The notes beneath the pieces were generated by a model. The model was given only the letters and a program-made list of their open reading frames with translations. It did not search any database and was not told the DNA's origin. Of a DNA stretch of 64,000 nt, positions 9,218 through 21,200 are shown one piece after another. Origin of the DNA: Asterias rubens (lineage: Eukaryota > Echinodermata > Asteroidea > Forcipulatida > Asteriidae); assembly GCF_902459465.1 (NCBI RefSeq), contig NC_047067.1, positions 11,358,840 to 11,422,839 on the forward strand, given 5' to 3'. How positions within the stretch are numbered: position 1 is the first letter of the stretch; each line of letters begins with the position of its first letter. The translations under genes and the position numbers were made by a program.

Positions 9218-12200
9218 ATGTCTGTGGTAACTCCAGCGAAGACCCTTTTTGTCGGTAATTATGGTGGATCACCCGTTCAAAGGCTAGATTTTCGGGAGTG
9301 TAATGGGGGCGAAAGTCCCGACGAGGAAGAATCTGACTCGCTGATCGACACTTCGGCCAGTACGGGCTCCGATTCAATAATGTCCCTCACAAACTCCGAT
9401 GCCAAAGATGACTTTATGATGGACACTTCCATGGAAGCTTGGGATCCAAGCTTCGGTACACCACAACATAGCCCTTCTTCCAGAAAATCAAGAAGATCGG
9501 TGGACCAGTCTCCAGTGAGCCGTCTGTCAAGTCCGGACTCATCACCGATGTTGTTTAAAAACCAAGCGGGGCCACGCCTCACGCTACGCCGTCAAGACGG
9601 CAGCGACAGCCCGTCGTCCACACCGCCTCACAAGCGTCTTCGGAACCTGCGTCTCTTTGACACACCGCACACACCGAAATCCCTGATTGAACGTTCAAGA
9701 CCAGTGATCACGACCACCACTGGATCATCACAACGAAGAGGGGGTCGAGGTTTGGGCAGCAGCCGGTTATTTGGGAGTAAACACAAAAATGAGCTGGATG
9801 TTAGACAGACGAAATCTGCCCCACGATTGGGGCCAACGAACAGTAGGAAGGATGCCAAGTTGGCGAATGTTAATCCCTTCACGCCATCGGGGTTGGTTTT
9901 GAGTGCCTCCAGGAAGAAACGACAGAGGAAAGAGTGAGTGAGAGTGATTGAAACTCGCATTCAAATTTCACTTTCTTCATCTTCTGTAGTTGCGATAACA
10001 TAACCCTCCACGTTATCGCAACTACATCTTCTGTCATGTCTGTGTGTGATTCAATTTTAATTAGCGTGTTAATTTACATTTCACATTGGCCAGGGGTGTA
10101 GTTTTTTTTGTAGAGTAGATGTTTAATTTTATTATTTATGTGTGTGTAGGGTGTCGGTCGAACTGGTGAAGGGAATTCCTTTATTTTTTATAGGCCTACT
10201 CGAGTTTGAAGTATGTAAATGTAGGTTAGGTTTTATTTGTGTCTTCAGAAGTATAGACAGTAATGCTTAATTTATTATTAAATTAATAATTGTAAACATC
10301 ACACAGCCGCCTGATGTTCACAGTTCTGTTGGAAAAGTTTCCGTATGGCGCCACTACTTTTTCATTCGATATGAAATAATATAGTATCTAATTTACCTCA
10401 ATGATATATTCCTTTTTGTAAAAATGAGTGAAAAAGTGGTGGTTTTCTAAAGAAAGGGGGCACAAACAAAAACTCCTACAATTTTGAGCTATGGTCAGGT
10501 TCGTTCCGCTATGAGTAACAGACGGGCACCAATGTCACAGTGTTTCTTAGGTACTTAATGGTGAGGAAATTTTGAACAAAATGGAAATTTAAGGGGCACC
10601 ATAGTTAGTTAGTTGAACTATACGGTATCACTCCATCCTCTGCGACTGTTGCCGTGTTGGGAGGATAGAGGGTTGTGGTCATCCCAACTACTTTGAAATT
10701 GAACCAGGGCAGTCACCAGTGACAACGGAGGCAATTGACCCTGTGATTGTCAAGTATCACTCACTGCAGGACTGTGCCATATTGCTTTCAAAAGGTGTTA
10801 GGTGTCCAACGGTTTTTAAACTTTGGTCTGGATCGCTCCCTCACAGCACTATCTTCTCTGTGCAGGAATGACATTGATATGTAAATGACAATCTTTTGTT
10901 GACTGTCGAAATTGAACTTTGAACAGAAATCAAATCGCACTTAAATAAGTTATGAATGCAAATTTGAAATTCCATCTATGTTATGATAAAGATAAGATAC
11001 CGGTTGAAAATGCGACATAACTCAGCAGGTAGCCTAAACATAATGGTTCTTGTTAGTTGTAATATTGAAAAAGTCAAACACTAAACAAAATAGATGATCA
11101 CACTCATCACCACTGGAATCAAGGCTAAGGGAAGTAAACAACAGTTTTTCTCTGCATTTGTAAACAAAAAAAATTTAATGTCACCTGGAAGTGGTATTTT
11201 TTCAAAATAAAGCTTTTGTCACTAATATATGTGTTTTGATGAGTGGAATGTGAATAAACAGTTAACTAAGGATTTAAAAAATCAGTTCTTATGTTATTTA
11301 CAAATTTAAGAGTATACTCCGACCTGTGACGTCAATCGAGGCAGACTTTGCCTGTTATGCGTAGAGTAAACACAATTGCAAAGTACATGTACGGACCAAG
11401 TCATGAGTTTGTACGTCGTGAGTTTGTGCCGACCAGGTGTATTGCTGCTGAATGCAGAAAAGCACTTTTTGAAATGTACCAACTGAAGACTTGGACGTAC
11501 ATGTACTTTGCACGTGTGTTTACTATACGCATTGCAGGCAAAGTCTGCCTCGATTGACGTCACAAAAGGGGTAGGCGGAGTCAGCCTCCCAAACAACTTT
11601 ATATATTTTTTAAACATATAAATCGTGACAAACAATTACTAAAAAAAATTGTTTAATTGTTCGTAAGCATATACACTTATGTTTGAAAGACAAAAAATTA
11701 TACTTCCAGGTGACTTTAAGGGTTTTTTTTTATAGAAAGGGTAATAATATCAAAAGAGAAAATTTGAATGGCAAGACATTTAAACATCAAATATTCGTAC
11801 AAGTATGTCTTTTAAATGTTCTCTCAATCAATTTCAATTTAAAAAACAAAAATTCTTCACAGTAAAAAGGTTTGGGATTTGAGTAAATATTGGCCTAACT
11901 GCTAAATGAATAGTCTGTGATGATTTTTAGCGGGGGGGGGTAGATTTCTATGAAAGGGTGAAAGAAGTTAATGTAGAAAAATTTACCTGCAACTCAATGG
12001 AAACCGTCTCCTGATAATTGGATCATTCAGGCATTTAGAAATTTCAGACTGTTTATGTTTAAGTCTTTGTAAATTTATACTCTTTAGTCAACTTCAAGTG
12101 CTCTGAGGAAACAGTTCCAGAAGCTTGGTGAAGTCCAAATGTATGTCCCCATGGTTTACCAAAAAGTGGCGTTTCATATTTCAACATACCCCCTTACATT

Positions 12201-15200
12201 TGGGCTCTAGTTTCAGGCTTTTTTGGTCAGCAATGACTCTCATCCTAAATCATTTTAAAATATACAGTTGCTGACTTTATCTTTGCTTTTGTTGTCTACT
12301 TTGTGTTCAGAGGAGTGGGTGCTTTGTGGAACATGGACATGGATTATAACAACATAGACGATGATGATGAGGACGTGTGTGTATTAACCAATCCTTGCAA
12401 GGTAAGTCTGGCCTCCCAAACAATACAGATAATTGTTGCTGCTGATGATGTTTTCAGGGATTAAAAGAATATACATTGCAGTGTAATTTGATTTACAATT
12501 ATCAGATTTGCTTTATAAGACCTAAAAAGACCCAGTTGGCTTAGAGCAGAAAGGACTGACAGTAGTAGCACCTATGGAGACCCTGTCAGCTCATCAGAGC
12601 AGAAAGGACTTTGAAAGCCCCAATTGTGCATGCATGAGATGTCTTTTAAGTCTTTTTTGCTCTGAGGATCTGACTGGTTCCTGCTGACTGGGTCCGGTCC
12701 ATTCAGGTTTTAGCAGTTTTGCTCGGAGCTGGCTGGATCTTTCTAGGCCGCAAAAACATTTATAGTGTATTGTAAGACGCTTGGGCTGTCAGGCATGCAA
12801 CTTTTCAGCTGATTAGTTGATTTCCTCTTTTTTCTTTGCAAAACAGTGTATAAAACTGAAAAACACCACATAAAAGTTAAGCATAATTGGCCATTTCCTC
12901 TTTTTTTTTTGCCTCAGTGACAACTATAAACGAAGGTTTTCTAAGATCTCGCGTCAAGTTTTCAGCCGCAAACCTTACTCTAAACTGGCCTTTGCACCAC
13001 ACTGTATCATTTCAACTGGCAGTCTAGACTCTAAATAACATGAACTTATTGAATCCTGCACTTTGTCCCTCCTTAAACAGCGTATCGCTCTGAGAGAGAC
13101 AAATATCTCCCGCTACAACGAGGAATTTGTGGAGGTCTGCAAGATCGGATCGGGCGAATTCGGAGCCGTCTTCAAATGCATTAACAGGTTGGACGGCTGC
13201 TTCTATGCAATCAAGAAATCAAAGAACCCCATCGCAGGCTCAGCATTTGAGTAAGTACGAACGGGGCTCAACCTTTGAGGGGAAATCAACAAGACTGTTC
13301 TGATTTTTTTTTAATATTAAGCAACTGTAATATAATACCTTGGATATGATACAATGAGCAAGTTCGAGTGGGCACAAATAGTCAATCCGTGGTTAACTAA
13401 TGACCAGCAACGTACACACGCAGTGACGCACTCCCTCGAACGACTCGTTTGGAAGTCTAGTCTACATTCCGCATTTTCGCTATAGTGTCACTGGTTTCCC
13501 TTTGCGCTTTACACATGTCTGAATGGAATATGCTGTTAGGACCAGTGAAGAAACCATGGGCTCGAGGCTGGTTCCAAATGGTCGACCACAGTAGTCAACC
13601 AATGGTCGACCAGCCTGGGTTCGAGTGCAAATGGTCAACCTTTAGTTAACCATTGTGAACACTCGAACTTGCTCATTGAGGGGGTTCACACATTATTTCA
13701 CTAGTCCATCAGCTTTTCACTTGTCCATATTTCAAGTGAAAGAAGGATGCTTTCCAACAGTATACATGTACTAGCGGGCCGGACCTCTTGGAGTGAACTT
13801 TGACTGGCCCTCAAGTGTTTTAACTGTCATTTGGCCAGCGAAGCACTGTTAAGGAAGAACACTGATATTGCTGCTAGACCAGGCAAGAAACACTCAAAAA
13901 CAAGCTGTGCTTTTTATACAATAAGCGCTCCTGAGGCTTAGCCCTGACACACACAAAAATAAGCGAGGATGTGAATATTGTGCATCTTGGGCCAGCATTC
14001 CAATAGTAGTAACGTTTACTAAATACATTTGTGTATCATCTTGTTTTTTTTTAACCTGTAGGCAGATAGCGTTGAATGAAGTGTACGCTCACGCTGTTCT
14101 CGGCACCCATGTTCACGTCGTGCGCTATTACTCTGCTTGGGCTGAGAATAATCATATGATCATACAGAATGAATACTGCAATGGTAAGGAGCCCCAAACA
14201 CCAAGTTTTCACTTCAAATTGAAAAATTTATGACATTTCTTTTGACCCACATCCTCTTAGAGGGAAGGTACACATTCGGTAATTACTCAAAACAAATATT
14301 AACTTACAAACTGACTTGGTAACGAGCATTGGAGAGCTGTTGATAGTATAAAAAAACATTGTGGGTAACGACTCCTTCTGAAGTAATGTAGTTTTTGAGA
14401 AAGAGGTAATTTCTCACTCAAATAATAAAAGACTGCTAGCTAGAAGTCTTTTATTCCTATCTGAAAGCAGACAAGTTCGTCCAACAAGGGTGTTTTTTCT
14501 TTCATCATTATCTCCCAACTTCGATAATCGATTGAGCCCAAATTTTCACAGGCTTGTTATTTTATGCTTATGATGGGGTACACCAAGTGAGAACACTGGT
14601 ATTTGACAATTACCTAACGTGTTCCTTCCCTTTAAGTCTTCCTTTATTATATTCTTCAGGAAGTAGGATTTGCATGGTAGGATAATGCCTGTATGATTCG
14701 TTTTTGAAAGGGCAAGGGTACCAAGGCATTTTCTTCTTGGTAAAGGGCACCCTATGAAAAAATTGTAAATTTCTACTGAAACATTTGAAGGGCACCCAGG
14801 TGATCGCCTTGGTTGCCTCCTGTCAAGTGTCAGGCCTTTGGGATTATAATTAGATGAGGTGTGTAGAGCACCATGTGTAAATCTCTTTTGAGTAGTGTTG
14901 GTTCTGAAAAGAACCGATGGTTGACAACTCAATGTTTTGATCAGTCAGTATTCTCCAGAAGACGATCAGAGCATACTGATCGAATCGATGAGTTGTCAAC
15001 CACATATTCTTCTCAAAACCAACACTACTCAAAAGAGATTTACACATTGCGCTTCTGCACGCCTCACCTAAATATATTCAGGAAAGAGCACAGTCAATGT
15101 TTTTCAAACAGTAATGAAATAGTATAAATGTATGAATTAGTAAGTGTTTTTGTTAAAGGGAACGTACATGCTTGGTAATTACTCATAACAAATATTAACT

Positions 15201-18200
15201 TAAAAACTGACTTGGTATTCAACAAGCATTGGAGAGCTGACATTGTGGGAAACGACTCCCTCTGAAGTAATGTAGTTATTTAGAAAGAGGTAATTTCTCA
15301 CTAAAAAAAATAAAAGCCTTCTAGCTACATTAGAAGTCTTTTATTCTTATCTGAAAGCACACAAATTCGTCCAAGGGTGTTTTTTCTTTCATCATTTTCT
15401 CGCAACTTCGATGACCAATTGAGCCCAAAATTTCACAGGCTTGTTATTTTATGGTTACGATGGGATACACCAAGTGACAATTACCAAACGTGTACCTTCC
15501 CTTTACAGGTAGGGTAAAAGATTTATTTTGGCAGCAAAGTCTGTCTCCTTCCTGAAGGAAATAAATTAAAAGAATGAAAAAATTGCCAGAGTTCCATCAG
15601 CAATCACAGAGGGACAAATTTGAATGCTCAAGGAACAATGTTGTCAAGCAATTTTTTGCTTTGCAAAATATTTTGACTGAACTTGTTTTGTGCACAGCAT
15701 CGTCACCATCATCATGTCCCGTAGCCTTGCGGATGTTGGGGCATACCTGCACTCTTGACGATTTGGCTCCACTCCTCTTGGTTTTCAGCCAGTTTTTGTG
15801 CACACTAAATGCTAATGTTGAGCAGCAAATCCTGATTTTTGAGGAGCGTCTCTGATATAAGTTTAAGAACCTCTTGAGATTCGGAGACTAGCACAAGACA
15901 GGAAAGAATGGGAAAAACTTGTGTTTGTCTGCTATGCAGCCACCAGAAGATGATAATAAGAAACCACTATCGAATGTTTTTTTTTTTAGTTTTTAATCAG
16001 GTACCTTGCCATTTTCTCAATCTACAGGAGGCAGTCTAGCAGATGTTCTCTTCCAGAACCAACAGAGGGGCCAGTATTTCTCCGAGCCGCAATTGAAGCA
16101 TTTATTGTATCAGTTAGTGCAGGGGCTACACTACATTCACTCACAAGGACTAGTTCATCTGGACATTAAACCAGGTCAGTTTCTTTTAACTACAGTATAA
16201 TGATTCAAGTTTTCAGGGTTTTGCAGGCCTTGGAATTTGCTCTCGAAGGGGCACAGAAATTTCTCTCTGACAAGGGGCAACTCTATGAGGAAAATTTAAT
16301 TTTGCATTGGAACTTTGCAAAGGGCACCACAGCAAAAGCAAAGGGGACCACGGCAATAGCTGTGGGTGCCATTAATAAGTGGAGACCTCGGTTTGCCCTT
16401 TACTTTTTCAGTGACTACTGACTAGCCAACCAGACCAGTTAGCTTTTAACTAGTTCACAAGTTTTACTCTCTAGTGCATAATTCATGTGAAAAAGCAGCT
16501 CTTAAATGGGGGTGTTTTTCAACATTCAACACTGAACGTGCCAGCTGGACTGTCTACTTGGAGAGTATTTTGACTTTCGTCAGCTGACAACTATTAAGGG
16601 AGAATGCTGGTTTTACAGCTCTTCAATAAACAAAATGTTGTTGACTTTCAATTGTAAACTTCCTTGCATCACTGTTTTTTTTTATGTATGTATGTTATTT
16701 TCTTTTATATAGGGCATATTGAATATTATAATGCGGTCAAAAATACTGTAAGTGTTGCAAAAGTGATTGATTCTTCTAAATAATCTACAAAGTGAAAGTG
16801 AGTTGAAAGTGTTTTTTATGTCTCTATTATTTCCCCCGGGTTTCTCAACAGGCAATATCTTTATCTCAAAGAAGGAGAGTATGAATGGGGAGCCTTCACT
16901 CAGCGATAGTTACAAAGAGAACAATCCAGATAATGATGTGGAAAATCAGCTTCTTGCCGAGCACAAAGCAACGGTCTATAAAATTGGTAAGTTGCATATT
17001 ATTTTTATGAGAGTGTGAAGCCCGTTTTAAACTTCTTGTGAACCCAAAGCGAATTTTGAAGTCACATGGCTGTTTTCGCAGCAAATGTTTCGCAGGAGCT
17101 GAGTTGAGCACAGCTCAACTGTTGCAAATTATTATTGCAGATTTGTGGCGTCAAAATATTATCACATTTGCATTTGGGCTCGATCTTTGTTCTACCACAT
17201 AAACATGGCCCTTATGTCGCATATTTTACTTTGGGATTTATACATGGATGGAAAGGCTGTAATTTGGTGTATGTTGGAGACATGTAGCATTTTTCAATCT
17301 GTAGATAAACCTCTAAGGGCCCTTTCTTTGCAAAGCGGGTCAAATGTGAGTTACAGATACTTGGTGCAACCTTCTTGTAAGTTTTAATTCATTCAATTCA
17401 ATTCAATTGTTTATTGTCACACATATAAATACATATACAGTGAAATTCACTTCGGCTTGCGAGTCTAAAAATATTAAAAAATACAAAAATTACAAAAAAT
17501 ACAGAAAACCCTTAAACCACATAGGCATACAATAACAAACAAATAAACAGTATGCGAACATTATGCAGAGAGACAATTACAGTTACAAAATTGCAAACCC
17601 CCAAAAACAAATTAAAAAGAATTAATCATTAAGTAACCTTATTGCACTGGGATAAAAACTATTGCGAGTACGGTTGGAGTCGGCTCTGATCGCTCTATAT
17701 CGCTTACCTGACCTAATTAATTCAAACAAACTATTCGCAGGGTGAAATTCATCCGAAATAATAGATCTAGATTTCTTCAGAACCCGTGCAGCATAAAGTT
17801 TATCCAAAGCAGGAAGCTCACGACCAATAATAAAGCTAGCAGTGCCGACTACACGATTGAAGCGTTTTCGGTCATCTGCCGTGGTGTTGCCATACCAGAC
17901 AGTGATCGAGAGTGTCAAAATACTCTCAACAACTGCCCGATAAAACTTTTACAAATACTATTTGAACATTTTTATTCAGACATAGACTGATAACTTCCAT
18001 TTATCAATCTTTTAGGTGATCTTGGTCATGTGACTTCATTGGCCAATCCCAAGGTAGAAGAGGGTGATGTCAGATACTTGCCCAATGAAATTCTACAGGA
18101 GGTAAGAAACATTATTCATACATCCAAGTAAAAACCAAAATAAAACTTTGCTTGTTAGCTTGCAAAATGTCTATAATTTTAATAGTACATTGTGTGTAAA

Positions 18201-21200
18201 TGTACATGTGTCAGTAAATTTAAATGAATCAGTGAATTTAAATGTTAATGTATCAGTGAATTTTGTGTTGACTTTCTTTTACAAATATGTAAATTTGAAT
18301 TGGTTGAAAGAGATTAACAAACACTTTACTTGAACTTTTTCATTCCGTGTGTAACTTTATTGTGACGTAAGCCACATAATATTGGACTCAATTCTTGATG
18401 CTCTTTCGCATGGTTTTGAAAATGAAGAGCAATGCCGTTGATTCTTGAATTTTTAATTTGTGTATTTGTGTACTTGTTGCTTAAAGGTATTATAAATAAG
18501 CGATATGGATAAAAATCAGTCACCATTGTTTATTTCTGTTGTTTAAAGGAACATTACAGAACTGTTTTTGCTAGCAAAAGAGTTGTTGGCAGTGTAAGCA
18601 CTTTATGTAAACGACCATATAGTAACATAAACTGACAAACCTGTAGAAGTTCAAGATCGATCGGCCATCTGGGTCACAAGAGAATAGTGAAAAACCGTAT
18701 TCAAATTTTGCACTGCAGCGATGCCAAAACAAAAATGAATAAAACGCTCACTGAGTGATAAACTCCAAACGCGAAATATTTCAAGGGTTGACTACTATCA
18801 TCATCATTAGACAGTGTAAGTTTTATGTAAATCTGTGATCTTCACGATTTTTGTTTCTTACCAATTCTGTAACGTTCCTTTAAACAAAAATTAAGGATGA
18901 TGTGTGAAACTTGTGCATGGTATTTCACTATTTTCTCCTGACTTACATAGCAGATTAAGCCCCAAATATTTCACTGGTTTGTTTTTTCATGTACATATAC
19001 ACATGTGCATGGTTAATTAATCATACAAAACATAAACACTATCTGAAACTATTTTGTAAGCTCTACCATCCTGTATTTAAAACCATTAAATTTTTATTAA
19101 ATTATCACTTAACATTTAATATAATTTAGTGAGGCCTAATTTGTAACTTTATAGTATAATTATTCCTCCACAAGTATTCTTAATGTTACATAATATCTCT
19201 TCACATTTAATATTAATTTACAAAGGCCTAATTAAGAACTTTACATAATGAATATTGCATATTTCAGGCCTAGAGTAACTTGGAAGCCATAGCCTCCTGC
19301 TCCTGGTCTTGGCCCTGGTGCCCCTTCAAAAGTTTCCCATAGACTTTAAGACTTTGCCCTTTGGAAGTGCCCCTACACAAGAAAACAGAAAATGGCCTTA
19401 CCCTTTTAAGGATGAAATTCCAGGCATGCTGTTTTTATGTTCTGAAAATTTAAATTTCAAACATTTGTGGCTACATATAGGCTATAAACCTAGGGCTAAC
19501 TCTAACCCTAACCTCCACAGCTCCTGGCAAAAAATTAACAACTAAAATCTTTGTTCAACCATAAATGAATTAAGTTATTTATACTTTTGTAACACAACAG
19601 GATTACTCCAACCTGACCAAAGCAGACATATTTGCCCTGGCCTTGACGATATACGCTGTTGCTGGTGGAGAACCCTTGCCCAAGAACGGTGAAGTGTGGC
19701 ATAAGATACGCACAGGATGGTTACCTCATCTTACACAATGCTCCGAAGATCTGAACCAACTAATCATGGTAGGCTTTGTTTAACACTTAAAGAAAAATGT
19801 ATGCAAGCTCTCCCCCAAACAAGGCTAAAAGCCACGCTTGGTAAGTGGCTACAAGAATAACGTATCTAAGGTGAAAGTAACTCGGGGGAGCTCAATGTAG
19901 ATAGATTGTTGGATGGAAGGAAACAGGCACTAGGCAAGGAGTTCCAACAAGATGCAATAAAACTATTGGAATGGCAGGCCTGGAATTACACGGAGGCCAG
20001 GGCCCAATTTCATAGCGCTGCTTAATAGCGGCCGATTTTGTGCTTACTTTGCAATTTCTATTTCACAGCGCTGCTAACCGTAAGCACACGAAAAGGCATG
20101 CTAACCTTCCGGTGCTTACTGCAAGAAAATAAATGACGTCACAATGCAAATCCGCGGTAAACACGCAATATGGCCGCCCAATTTTTTTGTTAACCTGTGA
20201 AATACGCTAAGGCTTTAGCAAATTTTTCTGCTACAGTAAGCACGCAAATTTGCTTACCGTTAAGCAGCGCTATGAAATTGGGCCCATGAGGGTAATGACC
20301 TATGTTGCCTCTGGTCTTGGCCTTGGTGCCCCTTCAAAAGTTTCCAATAGACTTTCAGATTTCCCAATGGAAGTGCCCTTTGCAAAATGGAAATGGCCTT
20401 GCCCTCTCAAAGATAATATTCCAGGCGTGCACCGGCTCTTTTTCTGCATCTCAACTGACTAAATAAAATTATTCAGCAGCTAGTGTTTTTGAGTTTGACG
20501 ACTTCAGAAATGTTTAACAGTAATTTGTTCTAATGTTTTGTTTGCAGTCGATGATAAACCCAGACCCTAGTTTGAGGCCGTCTGCATCTGCACTCGTCGA
20601 ACATCCACTTCTTTGCCCCAATAAGTCCTACACACAGCTCAAGAAAGAACTAAATGTTGCCAAGTTCCAGAATGCTGTATTGTCCAGGTAAATATCAACA
20701 ACAAAATGCCACTTGTTCCTCAAAGTAATTCTCTCTGATTTTACTATTGTTATTGCTCAAGTGAGGTTTACCACTGGTAAAATCTCTGATTCCTTATTTA
20801 GCACAATAAAAAAACACCTTACGACTCATCTTTTTAAGCAAGTATTTGAGTACCCGTAAATTTTTTGTTTTCACCATCACTTTATGTTTTCTTATAGATA
20901 TTGTATCTTGTATTTCTTTACCATATGTATATACTGTATTTTGGATTTTGTCTTAGCTTAGGCTTATGTTTCCTGTGTATGTTATTTATGTATTTGGCGC
21001 CATAAAAACTTGTTTGGATTTGTGGGCTTTATAAGTTTTCATTATAATTATAATTAGTATTAATATTATTATGTTTAAATTTCTTTGGAGTAATGTTGGT
21101 TCTTTTGAACTGTTGGTTGACAAACCGAGGATTGTGTTACCACATACCTCACCTGAATATTATACCAGGCAAAGTTTCAAATTCTACTTATTTTGTTGTT

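Noticed and set aside
9934..9939. WEE1 exon 1 read through to TGA at 9937 as a separate short gene
   Set aside because: GTGAGT at 9934 is a strong donor, and the spliced frame joins 12311 in phase to give the conserved kinase.
9277..9960. Minus-strand open frames across WEE1 exon 1 (9277-9582, 9628-9960)
   Set aside because: They are antisense shadows of the long first coding exon, with no recognisable domain. The sense frame is a clear WEE1 N-terminus.
15574..15855. 93-codon frame in WEE1 intron 4
   Set aside because: No splice sites compatible with WEE1 phases and no domain. The flanking exons join correctly without it.
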